Shown: piece by piece, positions 11,654-23,356 of the stretch
Position numbering within the stretch: position 1 is the stretch's first letter
How the letters are laid out: each line of letters starts with the position of its first letter
NCBI GenBank assembly: GCA_032718475.1
Contig: JAUCBJ010000952.1
Coordinates: forward strand, 1 to 52,017
From: Nemertoderma westbladi
Taxonomy: Eukaryota > Xenacoelomorpha > Nemertodermatida > Nemertodermatidae
DNA length: 52,017 nt
Direction of reading: 5' to 3'
Position numbers and translations under genes: made by a program
Notes under the pieces: model-generated
Database searches by the model: none
Told to the model about the DNA's origin: nothing
What the model saw: only the letters and a program-made list of their open reading frames with translations

Positions 11654-13605
11654 ATGGATAGGCGGAAGGTAATCAACCAACGGCTTGACATGCTGACAAG
11701 GTCGGCGGAAGGTAATCAACCAACGGCGACCTTCTGCGAAGACGCTTGTAGGAGTTGCGACCACAAGCGGTTTACCCCCGCAACTGAAAGATATGAGTAT
11801 GAGAACCTTCCAGGAGAAATACCGGCTTGGTCGTCACCTGGGTCAACAAGGACCGCGTCCCTCAGTGGTACACCAGGCTGGGTTCGATAAATTGGCTACT
11901 GGAACAGAAGACAGAGAAGAAAGAAGAACCAACCTGTTGAAATGTAAAAAGACACTAAAGATTGCTACAATGAACACACGCACGCTGAAAGCTCAGAGCA
12001 AACAGGGTGACATGGTCGCTCTGGCAATGGAATATAACATCGACATCATCTGCATCCAAAAACATCGGATTTGTCATCAAGACACTGCCATGAAGTACAA
12101 TGACATTGGAAATGGATGGACGTTAGTAACCAGCTCAGCAGTAAGAAACTTGGCCAATGCATCAATTGGTGGAGTAGGAATTCTGCTAAGCCCATTTGCA
12201 CTTAAGACCCTAAACAACATCGAATCTATAAATTCCAGGGTTAAGATCGCAACATTCGATGGGAATCCCAAGACAACAGTTATATGTTGCTACAGTCCAA
12301 CCAATGCATCAGAGCCAGAACAAGCAGTCAAGTTTTATGAAGAACTGACTGGACTTATTAAGGACATCCCGAAACACAATGTTAAAGTCATTGCTGATGA
12401 CCTGAATGCGCAAATTGGCCCAGAAGACATCAAGGGTTACACCTATAACACCAGTTCTAACAGAAATGGGTACTTACTCTTAGACCTAATGGAAGAATGT
12501 GAATTGATACCAACAAACAACACATTCGAAAAGAGTAAGGGGAAGCTATGGACCTTTCAATACCCTAATGGAACCAAAGCACAACTGGATTACATCCTTA
12601 TAAACAAAAAGTGGAGAAATAGCATGATCAACTGCGAGGCATACAGCTCGTTCAACCTAATTGGTTCGGACCACAGAATTGTGACTGCATAGATCAGACT
12701 CAGTTTGAGAGCCAGCAAACCCAGGACAAGCAAGCAAATCAACTATGACTGGGAGAAACTCAGAACTGACAATGCTGTAAAGGATGCTTATACAGTAGAA
12801 TTTCAAAACCGCTTTGAAGCACTTCAGTCAATGGATGAAGACCAATCCACCGATTCAATATACCAGAATATAATAACAGCCCACAAGGAATCAGCTAAGA
12901 GGCATGTCCCCCAGAAACCTAAACGAAAACAGTATGTGCCATGGCAAAACTCTGAGGTTACTTGTAAGAGAGAAGATCTTAAGATAGCCTACAAAGTTAA
13001 AATCGAACAACCAACAACCGAAAACATTAACAAGGTTGAGAAAGCTAAGGACGATCTTAAATTGGCCTACATCATCAGCCAGGAAAAGTACATACAGGAT
13101 AAAACTGAAGCAATTACAACTGCTCACATACAGCAACAATCAAGACTTACCTGGCAAACTGTAAATGGGGTATCTGGTCGGAAAAGTTGTGCAAAGGGGC
13201 GCCTCAAAGCCGATAGTCCTGAAGAACATGTTGGGAAGTGGAAAAATCACTTCAGCAACTTGCTTGGGCAGCCACCAAACATCGAGGTCAGCCCTACAAG
13301 GAAAATATATGACAAGACACTACCTATAGAAACAGGGGACTTTACACCTGCCGAACTCCAAAGAAGCATTAAAAGCATGTCCAATAATAAAGCGAGTGGA
13401 TTAGATAAAATCCCAGCGGAGGTATGGAAAACCGGAGTGCTAAATATACCATTATTGAATGTTTGCAACCGGATGTTAAAAGGGGAAACGCCACCACCAA
13501 TTTGGACTAAAGGTCAACTAAAGCCTCTCCCCAAGAAAGGAGACCTCGGCATACCAACAAACTATCGTGGGATCTGTCTGCTTGTGGTAGCTGCCAATGT
13601 GCGAA
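11654..13605 (+). pseudogene. 5' half of a non-LTR retrotransposon (endonuclease + start of RT)
   Basis: A LINE ORF read in one frame from 11793. Residues 56-299 form an APE-type endonuclease: IATMNTRTLK, then DDLNAQIG and the terminal SDHRIVTA. The catalytic Glu expected in the QEHR motif is Lys (QKHR, residue 90), and a TAG at 12690-12692 separates the endonuclease from the following linker and RT N-terminus (KGQLKPLPKKGDLG, NYRGICLL). RT is cut off at about 13600 by the LTR of copy A. Upstream (11661-11728) a 24-bp word is duplicated in the putative 5' region. The remaining palm motifs are missing here. Confidence 0.85.
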
Positions 13606-14600
13606 GAGACGTACCTAATACCCTGCAATATCCTACTGTAAAGTCTGTGAATCAAAGCATAAATCCGACCTTCTCACCAAAACAGTAAACTCTAAGTAAG
13701 CAAATCTATTGCAGTATCGGTCTCTTATAACCAGTGAGGCAGAAGACAGTCTACGAACGGACAAACTTCGATAAAACAAAATCCCGCGCAGTGAATCCTA
13801 AAATCGGGTTGACTCACTGACGGACTAAAAGTGCTCGTATACTTTGCCGCGGTGTGATTTATATGGGGTGGGTGAGAGGCGCTAGCTACAAATATAACTA
13901 GCGGGAAAGGCCGCAGTGCGAACAAATTATTTTATATATTTTGAGGTGTAAATAATTCCTAAACGCGTGTATGTCTTAATTCATAGGTCAAAATTGGTTT
14001 TATCCTTCATATAATCTCATTTACTGGGTCCGGCATTTATTTTACAAATATTCTAATATTTTGGTAACTTGTAGGTCCAATACTTACAAATGACAAGGCT
14101 CCTTCCCCTTTTGTGTATTTCCAGGACTCAAATTCAGGCATAAGGTTAATACTACGCCCAGAATTCGGCAATTTAATTACCAGGTCCCTAATACTAAGAA
14201 GAAATGTGTTAGTTTACTACTGTAGGCGTACAGTTACAAATAGCTATCCTGGCTCTTATCTAGAATTTTAGTCACCTAGGTAGGCTGGGTAACTTCCTAT
14301 CAGGACGTTGGCGGGGACACGGTAGGTGTTAATATCCCTAATAGCCTTAATTTATTGACGCCTAGTGGTAAACTTCCCTACCGCCTGAACGGTATAATCT
14401 CACTTCAGGGAAAACACAGCAACCCTCTCCTGGCCTACAAGTTCCAACGCAAGCGATAAACACCGTGTACTGCCGACAAGCCACCAACGCACCTATACCT
14501 GACAATGAGTTAGGCGTACAGTTTTGCTGCACCCTACCAATGTGCATGCCGTGTAATGGTGTGCCTGTGTCCTATCTGCGTACGGGTATCTCTCTGTCTA
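13600..14600 (-). repeat. Probable 3' LTR of copy A (inner edge uncertain)
   Basis: Aligned with 35942-36950 of copy B. On the minus strand a purine-rich tract near 14600-14622 could be the polypurine tract, which would make the LTR about 1 kb. This is inference, as the second LTR of copy A was not located. Confidence 0.4.
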
Positions 14601-14725
14601 ACTTTCCTTTCTCCTCCCTTAGGAATATGAAGGGGTTCTGCGGGTTTTCAAAGAATTGGGACAATACAGTTCCTAAATTTAAATTTTGGCGTACAGTGTG
14701 TCGCTACTTCTACCATCGATCTTAG
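14065..14725 (+). pseudogene. Antisense coding-like relic in the LTR region of copy A
   Basis: The plus strand reads as protein in pieces: GPILTNDKAPSPFVYFQDSN, then SYQDVGGDTV and KLPYRLNG, then a Cys-rich part (GVQFCCTLPMCMPC). Copy B has the same pieces. The first piece differs by five substitutions, four of them synonymous; the second is mixed. Splice-acceptor-like TTGTAG and CCTAG precede the first two. No family recognised. Confidence 0.3.
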
Positions 14726-15283
14726 GTCTTACACTTAGGTAGCGAAGCATCGAACAATGTCTAACCTTTCAGGCGATGGGCGAATAACTACGAATCGATA
14801 TTGTGGGCGGTCTCCTGTCTACATTCCCTCGATGTTCCCGTTTACTGCCGTGGCCCGATGTCTAGCCGTCCATCCTGTTCTTTAGTGGTGCTCACCGTGG
14901 TGAAAACATAGTAAAAAGGGCAGATAGCGAATACTTCTAACTTTATTACAAATTTAACGATAACTTAATGAAGATAATATACACACTAAAGAACTAAGAG
15001 TGAATGAATTAGTAGTGATAACTAAGCAAGAATAATATGTAACTAATGAACTAAACCGCACCTTTTATAGCAAATTTTGTGCTGCAATCAATCGAGATAA
15101 ATCTCGATTGTTCTATGAGTTCTATGGGGGTTTTAAAGATAATTATTGGTCCAGCAAACACGTATCTTACACGACATTGGTTACTATCACATAACTGCAA
15201 TTACATTGGTTAATCTACCTGCAGATGCAACTAAATCGTAGCGGTAAATTTGAATAAGTTGAAATTCAGCACAAAAAACAATT

Positions 15284-15357
15284 TGCACCTGCTAGGATTT
15301 GAACTCGATACCTACTAAACGAATTTCCAACGCTTAACCAACTGAGCTACTGAACCA
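15284..15357 (-). repeat. tRNA-like sequence inside copy A
   Basis: Minus strand shows an A box (TAGCTCAGTTGGTTAAGCG) and a B box (GAGTTCAAATCC) at tRNA spacing. The acceptor strands do not pair. It is conserved at 37591 in copy B, so it belongs to the element rather than being a recent insertion. Confidence 0.6.
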
Positions 15358-15949
15358 CTTGAATAATCGTTGTACAAATAGCTATAGTGAATGCAAATGA
15401 AGACTTAATGTAATCTTTATAACAAGTTTATTCGAACAAATAAAATTTTGAAAATCCACAGCATTTATGAGAATATAATTATATACAGCTCCATGAAAAC
15501 AGGATATTATCGTGCTTAAAATATACGGTTTTCACCAATAACAAATCAAATTATGGAATACTTGGGACGTACTTACATATTTACAAATTAAATCTCAACA
15601 ATAATACCTTTACATAATAATTCGATACAAAATAATTACAAATTCAAACTTTACGTATTTAAGGCTTTATTAAGTAAGCACAATATAAATCTAAATTAAA
15701 TTCACCAATATAAATCTATTGCATCTCAATATTGCATAAATTCAAATAATTACCAATACAAATGAAGTTATTGCATCTCAAATATTGCATAGATACAAAA
15801 TTGTTACAAATACAAATACTTTCGTGCCTAAAGATATATTGCATAAGTTCGGAATTATTACAAATATGAGTCTCTCTAAGTACGAACTTTCTAAATACAA
15901 AACTTTCTAATTACAAAATATAACGATTTACAAATGAAGTCATAAGAAA

Positions 15950-15965
15950 GGCTCACGAGTCTTCC
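15950..15965 (-). repeat. Dispersed 16-bp word, A copy 1
   Basis: GGCTCACGAGTCTTCC, untranslated; aligns with 38290 in B. Confidence 0.85.
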
Positions 15966-16195
15966 GTCTACTCTTGCCTTCTATTTACTGCGAATACAAA
16001 TACTGCTTCTTTATAAAATATAAATTGCATAATATTCGAAACAATAAATTGCGTAAGTTTGGAATGACTACAAATATAGCACTTTCTAAATATAAATCTT
16101 TCTAAATATAAAACTTTCTAAATTTCATAAAATTGGAACAATACAATACATAAATTTAGAACAATATAACGCTGTATAAGTTTAATCATAAGAAA

Positions 16196-16211
16196 GGCTC
16201 ACGAGTCTTCC
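16196..16211 (-). repeat. Dispersed 16-bp word, A copy 2
   Basis: GGCTCACGAGTCTTCC, untranslated, just past the end of the extra ORF; aligns with 38543 in B. Confidence 0.85.
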
Positions 16212-19171
16212 ATCCACCCTTGCCCTCCCTTCCCGCTTTATCGCTTAGCAGATCGAGCCCTGCCATGTCCTCGAAAACTGCGCACAGGTGACTTTGCTCG
16301 CGGTATGGGATTTGTGGGGCGAGTCACTAGTTTACCTTGGACGTTGGGAGATGGTGCGACCATTTCCTCACATATTCGTATATTAGGCTTCCCAAATCCT
16401 CGTCCGATTCCTTGTGACCGATCGGTTGTGTCTACCGCTGGTAGAACGTCTGGGAACGTGCGGGAAGCGTACGACGCAGACCCAAGAGGAACTTACGCCC
16501 ATTTTTGATCAGCTGGTACATGTCCCGATCCTCCTTGCGGTTCTCTGGGAAGTGACACCGTATCTCGAGTAACTCTAATAGTCGGTTCATTCCCTTTTCT
16601 TTCTTCAATATTTATAGCTTTCTTTAATTGTTGGCCCACTTTCTGAACCCTTAGTATCCTATGCTGTCCGTCCTCCCGAGGGTGACGTGCAGACGGCGCA
16701 ACCGGAGTAGCTGGTATGTTGGTCACCTCTAGGATCTCCTCTTCCTCGAATACGCTCGCTCGTATACGCCTATGATAGAACGCGGCTCGGTACGCCCATG
16801 CGACGGTTAACCAAGCTCCCTTGTTCCGCTTTTCCGTTCGAAAACGATCGAATTCACCATATGTGATACGATTGACTACTTTCTGGAAGTTCCATGTATT
16901 CTTATTGTCGGGGTGAATCTGTAACAAATATTCGCGCACAACTCGAAATCCACTATCGTGAGGCAAAATATCAACTACCTCGATAAGTTCATCATATTGG
17001 GGCATAGCGGAGATATATCCTTCTGACATCATAGTTTAGGATTTACCACCCAAAATCCAAGATGCGCTCTCATTGGGAACCGTCTTCTTTGCGCCGATAC
17101 ATGTTCGTCAGCTAAATCTTCCCATTTGTCGAATAGTTTTCTCACTAGTTTTACAGATTCGTGTTCGTAAGTTATGTCTCGTAATTGGCATTCAGATGCT
17201 CGATGTCCCTTTATATTGCAATATGTACATTGAGCCATAAATCTCCAGCAAGTATAAAATGTATGGGACCCTTGATCTCCACACCATCCACAGATTAGTT
17301 GAGTCGTAGTAATGTGCTTTCCACTGCACTTTGTCGAATGATGTCCAGCGACGCCACATTTACCACACATAGTGTTAGCAGGGTACCACACTCGCTCATA
17401 TATAAGGTCTCCAATTGGTCGAGCGCTTCCTCCCACACTATAGTCATAGTCGTCTGGATCTACAGGTTGGTATGCTTCAGAAGGTTGTATGCAAACTACA
17501 GCATCTGTTGCTTCAAGTTGTCGAATCTCCGTCTGAGATTTCTTCAGGAGGTTCCTTTCAATCTCAAGAAGTTCCTCTAGAGGATCATCAACGGTCGTCG
17601 TTACTTCGAAATCATCACCTAAGTGACCGATAGGCGCGCGCGTCTGCCGTGATTCGTCAGTAATCTCCACGATACGTTCTCCTTCATAGGGTAACAATGT
17701 AAACATAGATGGTCTTTCAATGAGAGATCCCGCACAGCGAAGATACACGTCTCAAAATATACTAAATCCTGCTCGAGTAAAGGCATTGCACTGAGCGTCG
17801 GAATTGTAGAAGGGTTCAAGAAATCGTCTAAACACATCGGTATGAATTCTCCCTTCCGCGTAGAACGTATGATCTTCTCCGAGACAAAGTGGATGTCTTT
17901 TAAGAGTCCGAGACACAATGTCGGCGACTAGGCAAACATTCACTGATGACTCTATCGCTAAATAATATTGTAGGACCACTCTTGGAGGTGACGTAATAGC
18001 CCAATACACGCATCCTCTCCATTTGAGCTGTGATTCAAACTCGTTTATATCCGGAGTATCACCTTCTCCATAAGTTTCGATATACTTGGTTCTCTTACTT
18101 TCCTTGTAATCCCAATTAAATATTAGGTAGGAGATATATCCAGTTCCGGTTTTCTGAGTATCATACTCACGGAAAAATCCTTGTTCTATAGACCACAAGA
18201 TAAGAGGTCGAGTGTCGACGTAAGGTGTCAGTAGTCGGTCGTCACGGTCCGTCATGCCGGCGAAGCCGCTAATTAAATCCTTTCTCACTCCTGATCCAAT
18301 CTTTACAACAGTTTTATATAAAATGATATTTCTTACCATCTTCGGTAACATCCTAGCATCGATCTTGCAAGCTTGGTCCATCTTCTTTACTATATTAGTG
18401 ATGAGATGGTGTCGCTTTGTATTCGCTGTAGGTATCGGCATTCGTTTGTCGCTCCTTTGTCTACTAAAAATGTGCAAAACTCCGTCTGCCGCTCTAATTT
18501 GTATAGTCTTGGAAGTCAGACATTGTTGATGGCTGCCGCCCTCGTTATCATAAAACATGTAGCCATTCTCTTGAAACGATCTAAACGTTCTGTTCCATTC
18601 GTCCAGTAATTCTTCCAAAGGTTGCCAAATCTTCTCTATGTCTTTCTCGTCCTCGAAACGAATGACTTTATCTTGCCAGTTCGTAGCTATGTCTGTATCC
18701 GACTCGAAGGTTCCTGTTCCAATCCATAAGCGAATTGTTCTGGTCAAATATCCTTTCAGGTTACTCGGAGCTATATCAGCGCCAGCTCTATCTAGTTCCC
18801 TAAAGTCTTGAATATGAGGCGGAACATTATGCACAACCTTTTGCGTAATATGTCTACGTAAATTATATATCTTAACCATATCGCTTGGAACAACTGCAGG
18901 AAGAAACTCCAAGTTTGAAATGATTTCCGAATGGTCCACGATAGGTATTTCGTACGTCGTATCCTATCGGACTGGAATACTAATAGGGTAATTGAGTGTC
19001 GTACTCAATGGTTTCACAGTCGAAGTACTATACGGTTGCATTTCTCTTGTCCTTTCCGGGGATGCAATCTGTAGTCTCTGAATAACGTTTTGGGCAAAGT
19101 TTATACTTTCGAAAACTTCTGGTGTCATTTCCTTAGCTGAAGTTTGATCGTGTGACGTCCAATGGTAAGAA

Positions 19172-19187
19172 GGCACGCGAGTCTTCC
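19172..19187 (-). repeat. Dispersed 16-bp word, A copy 3 (variant)
   Basis: GGCACGCGAGTCTTCC, inside the extra ORF; one base from consensus. Aligns with 41424 in B. Confidence 0.75.
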
Positions 19188-19819
19188 GCCCCATTCTTCC
19201 ATCTCACCTTTTTTGAAAGCCTTGTAGGCTCTGTATAGGCTAAGAGCTTCTTTCTTTTCGCGGGTTGACTGAGTCGCCTCGTCCAGCATAAGTTCAAATG
19301 CATCGGGTTCAACAACCTTGGGTGGGTAAACGACAATTTCTCCCACCTTTGGTCCAGTCATAGCAAATGAATGATATGGATTCGATAAAGGATACCCTCC
19401 TTCCTGGTAGCGTAGTTGTTGATGGTTCGAACACATCGCCAATATCGGTTCAGGATTTTCCTTATTCAAACGCATCGGAATCGCATTTCGTTGTTCGCGC
19501 ATACAAGCACCACATTTGTAATAAAGTTTATAAACTGAAAAGGCTTCCTTCGTTTCTCTATCGTCCCCTCGAGTTCGTCTGTAAAGATGCATTCCATCAA
19601 ATTCATCGCGTACCGCAGGCATAGGTTCATGCGCCTTCAGGTATTGCATGGTATGATACAAACGACTAATTTCAGTATCAGGGTCTTCGCTAATATCTCC
19701 CGTATCACACAAATCGTCGTACGGGTAAAGTTCGATGAAGGTTTCGCGTAAACTTTCGATTCTTTCATTTAACGCGTTTTGTCTTCTCTTTATTACGATT
19801 GGGTCATATTTCGCTTTCG

Positions 19820-20940
19820 TCCTTCTGGGCTCCTCTCGGAGGCGCACCCACGAGGCGGACTTGTTTCCACCACCCCTGGGGCCAGTCCGACTGATGTTAT
19901 TATCACACCGGGCCGGAGGGTGGCCCGATGCTTCCCGGGTTCTGTTTTCGGTCCCCCGATCACACTGGCACAGCTCGTCGAACGTGTAGCCAGATGGGCA
20001 GCTACTGTCAACTTACTGTGGCCTGACTGTACATTGAGCCAACTCAAAGAGTCAACCGGCAGGTGGACCAGTCGATAGCGATCGAGCACCAAAGTCGCCC
20101 TTGGGCCTAACCGACGGTCTTGTCCCAAGCGGGCTTGCGCTACCCAACATTGGAATTTTGACACGTTTTCACCTGCCTCGCCGGCAGTATTGAGGGGACA
20201 CCATTCCTCAACAATACTGACTAGCTCGAAAGCTAGGAACAAGTAACCACTTACCCGTCCTGTACACGTGTACTCAACAGATGTTCACGAAATCAAGTAC
20301 ACAACGGTAAGCACAAAATCGAACACATACCATGCACACACAGATGACTTAATCGGGTAAGACAAAATCGGGGTCAAAATCGGGAAAGACAAAATCGGAG
20401 ACATAATCGACCAACCAACAAGTCGAGAGTAAACAATTGCCAGTAAACAAGTCAACTGGCAAGGGTTCCCATATTTACTCGCAGTGGCCACACATACAAT
20501 CACGTGTACTCACGTACCCACAGCAACAGAAAGCTCAAAGACCCAGACGGTTTATCCCAATGCCACCAAAGACCAATCAGCTGAACATGGAGACAATAAC
20601 ATATAGTATCAAAAAAACGGAACAGCTGATGGCCAATGGAACCATCCAAGCCCCAAGCAAACTGCCACTGATCGCCCACATACAAAACATAGTTCACGCC
20701 ACATGAGCCACAAATCACGCCATGCCACCACCCCTACTGTGTACAGGACTGGCAGTACGGCAACAGGCCGACTAGACGGTATCACGGCACCATGGCAATT
20801 CATGGTTCATTAGATACAAGGGCCTTCAGTGACTCCCTAGCACTATACTCGCAATTTAACGTGCCCCTAGACCCTCACGAGTCCACCGCCGCCTGTTAAG
20901 ACCACCCCTATAGAGACCTCACCTCTTTAGGTAGTCTTTG
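19820..20940. other. 1.1-kb GC-richer insertion in the extra ORF of copy A
   Basis: Copy B has continuous coding sequence here. The insert is flanked by similar short words (CTTTCG left, CTTTGCG right), possibly a target duplication. It is clearly GC-richer than its surroundings for the first 400 bp. Near 20340-20420 it holds several AAAATCGG words. No terminal inverted repeats, RT or transposase motifs were recognised. Confidence 0.6.
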
Positions 20941-21079
20941 CGAATTTTGCTGTACTTTCTGATAATTCCTTTATACCAAATATAGTGTAGTCTTTAGCTC
21001 CAAATCGTTCGAATGGCGCTGCTGCTTCCTTTTGGATATCATATCCCCATCTCGGCTCTCCGCGTATCCCCTTCTCCAT

Positions 21080-21742
21080 TATTGGAAGTAATGGTTACAT
21101 AATCATTGCTACTAGAGGGAATACAACAGAGTTTATAGTTAGTTGTGAGGAGACGTGAGGGTTTTCGTCTGCCCTTTGGGCTTCGACAATGCTCTAACCT
21201 CCTACCCATAGCCTAAGATCTAGGGTTTCTTTAATGACACACTGTTTCTTATCTAAATTTTTGCCGAAATAAAAACGATTTTGGGCTAAACTGGCTGTGA
21301 GTCTAAAATACTCACTTTTTGATCCCAAACTATTATCAGAAAATAAGCAATCAAGAATTAGTAATAAATATAGGGAAGTCTATTATTTGACGTAACTTAT
21401 TGAAACAAGACCGTGTAAAATTTAATTAAAATTTTAAGAAAGGCTCGCGAGTCTTCCATTTTCTTGTTTCTCTAATTTTAAGATCCACCCGACTGTACCC
21501 TGAAATCTATTCACTGGAGAAATTTTTAAAGTTTTTCAAATCCAAATGGATTGTCTAAAATTTTGAAAATGTCTCAATATTGTGAGTTCCAAGTAGAATT
21601 CCATTTCTTATACCTACAAATCCCGCTCCTATGTGACACATAAGGGTACTACCCTCAATGTTCACATATAAAGACAATGGAATTCTACCGCTGTCTTTAC
21701 TACAGTGTACAGGTACGTGGAAATCTATTTGTAAACTCCTTA
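21080..21742. other. Spacer between pol end and extra ORF, copy A
   Basis: No ORF; closely matches 42211-42874 in B. It holds the fourth A copy of the dispersed word. Confidence 0.6.
21442..21457 (-). repeat. Dispersed 16-bp word, A copy 4
   Basis: GGCTCGCGAGTCTTCC, untranslated; the palindromic CTCGCGAG core is intact. Aligns with 42575 in B. Confidence 0.85.
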
Positions 21743-23287
21743 TTATTTACTAACATTAGTTGGAGATTTGTAGTCTCCAGACTCGTTACGAGTCTCTTCA
21801 AGAAGTACGAGATGTTGAGTCGGTCTATCTACTGTACGACCGTCAATTGTCCGTACTGTCACAGTTCTTGTCACTCCATCCATAGATGGATGTGTGGCTA
21901 AAATTACACCTGTTATCCAGAAGCGTCTTTTTAGATTCACTTCTGCTAACAGCACATGATCTCCCGGCTTTAATGCACTGGTATTATTGTACCAAGTAGT
22001 TCTGGCAGAAATAGAGGGCAAATAATGGTTTTGCCATATTTCCCAGAATTTGTTAGCCAGTAGTTGCGTGATTTTCCACGCTTTTCTACCGTAGCTATCG
22101 CCTTCTATTGGAATAGAAATAGGCGTCAATGTTGTCGGTGCCTGCATTAGCAGGTGTGCCGGTGTTAAAGCAAATTGGGATTGTTTGTCATCGGGTACTA
22201 ATACTATTGGTGCGTGCTCATCGCGAATCTTATTATTGTAGCAATCTATCACCTTGTTTAATTCATCGTTGTAGTCGAATTGTCCGCCATGATTGATGAG
22301 ATGGCACAGGTTTACTTGGTTTCGCCAAGTCTCATTTTCGTTGAGGAGGTTGATTGTATTTTCCTCGTTGAATAATTGGTTAATATCGTCATTATCTGAG
22401 GAGTATGGTGTTCCCTCAGTTGTGGTTTCTCCCTCACTGATTTCTTCTTCCCATTCACTCACCTGATGTACCTTTTCTCGAGGGAGTCTTTCCATCAGTG
22501 TTCGACGGGAAGGTCCAGTGAAGTACCAACCTACTTTCGTTCTTCCCGCGTATGTTTGTAATGGTTGCGGTCGAGCAGGCCGTTTTTCTAATGTCTCTAG
22601 CGCCTCATGCGCATTTTGGCCAATCAATATCTGTACCCCTGGGTAGTCGGTGTTGAATCTAGGGATATCATGCTGCTGGGTAAAATGATCTTCATCCCAG
22701 TTATAAGGTTCCACTTGGCTGGTAGCAAAGTTCTTTATCGCCACCATTTTTACCGACCTTATGCTATGTTCTCCTAGTTCATCCTGGGGAGTGGACAATG
22801 CGCCTACATAGTAATCTGTAGCTACAGTGGATTTCCAAACCTGCATAATTCCTGAAATGTTCAACTTAGTTCGGAACTTGGGTTGTCCAGCAAAGATGTC
22901 TTTGGCTAGTTCTTTGTCGATGAATGTCCCTGTACTGCCGGAGTCAAGGAGGGCGTTTACTATAAAACTCTTACCTATCCCATGGAATCTCAGCTGCACC
23001 ACTGGGAATTCCGGGATTCCGACGTTGGAAGTTGGCGCTTTCCAAGATGGTGGTTGGTCTGGAATGGTTAGTTGCGTTTCGTTATTGGTTTCAGTCTCAT
23101 ACGTAAGCGCTCGATACACTGCGGTGTTTATCATATAACAGGATTCATTTTCGTCGGAGAAATCGTCCGTGTAAAATCCTTCCATCTCAGAGCTGTGGTC
23201 AGTGTCATTCACATCACTGAATTGGACATGTAGTTTGGGCTCACTTACCTGACTCGTGTGGGTTCCTTCAAATTCTGTGTGCAGCAA
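21743..23287 (-). CDS. Protease fused to integrase C-terminus (in-frame pol deletion)
   Basis: An open frame of about 514 codons. Residues 100-270 resemble a BEL/Pao aspartic protease with active-site LLDSGSTGTFID and the downstream ILIGQ and KVGWYFTGP. After an acidic linker (to about residue 360) the frame runs directly into IVLVPDDKQSQFALTPAHLL, the start of the integrase C-terminal DUF5641-type region shared with copy B. RT, RNase H and the integrase catalytic core, about 1,000 codons, are missing at the join, yet the frame is preserved. The product could be at most a structural or accessory protein, so the element would need RT and integrase in trans. The first codon is not certain, since upstream gag probably read through in the ancestor. 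Confidence 0.75.
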   Translation of the reverse strand: MLHTEFEGTHTSQVSEPKLHVQFSDVNDTDHSSEMEGFYTDDFSDENESCYMINTAVYRALTYETETNNETQLTIPDQPPSWKAPTSNVGIPEFPVVQLRFHGIGKSFIVNALLDSGSTGTFIDKELAKDIFAGQPKFRTKLNISGIMQVWKSTVATDYYVGALSTPQDELGEHSIRSVKMVAIKNFATSQVEPYNWDEDHFTQQHDIPRFNTDYPGVQILIGQNAHEALETLEKRPARPQPLQTYAGRTKVGWYFTGPSRRTLMERLPREKVHQVSEWEEEISEGETTTEGTPYSSDNDDINQLFNEENTINLLNENETWRNQVNLCHLINHGGQFDYNDELNKVIDCYNNKIRDEHAPIVLVPDDKQSQFALTPAHLLMQAPTTLTPISIPIEGDSYGRKAWKITQLLANKFWEIWQNHYLPSISARTTWYNNTSALKPGDHVLLAEVNLKRRFWITGVILATHPSMDGVTRTVTVRTIDGRTVDRPTQHLVLLEETRNESGDYKSPTNVSK

Positions 23288-23356
23288 GATATGATGTTTT
23301 GCGTTGCACTTAGCGCACCTCGTGTCTTAGTAACAGGTCCGCCGTTGGAGTCCTTG

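Larger units (their letters stand above)
14930..16230. other. AT-rich 3' untranslated region of copy A
   Basis: No ORF. It is made of degenerate short words (TACAAATATAAA, CTTTCTAAATA, TTGCATAAATTC). It holds a tRNA-like sequence and two copies of the 16-bp dispersed word, at 15950 and 16196. Confidence 0.6.
16230..21079 (-). pseudogene. Extra 3' ORF of the element, copy A (interrupted)
   Basis: Homologue of 38579-42210. It starts at ATG 21077-21079 (MEKGIRGEPRWGYDIQ, where copy B has a stop in place of the Trp) and is interrupted after about 86 codons by a 1.1-kb insert (19820-20940). It then continues with frameshifts near 19150 and 17032 (the latter a 1-base loss relative to B) and a TGA after GFSIF that B shares. 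Visible motifs are the YYKCGACM...MCSNH cluster, three knuckles (CGKCGVAGHHSTKC, CGWCGDQGSHTFYTC, CTYCNIKGHRASEC) and a basic C-terminal region. A keeps sequence B has lost, such as 52 bp near 16840, and the reverse. Confidence 0.75.

Noticed and set aside
17745-17760. Programmed +1 frameshift at TTT TGA in the extra ORF
   Set aside because: A +1 frame is open for a while and even fuses onward in copy B, but the original frame downstream is identical in protein between A and B (DVYLRCAGSLIERPSMFTLL), while the shifted frame is not. A plain stop is more likely.
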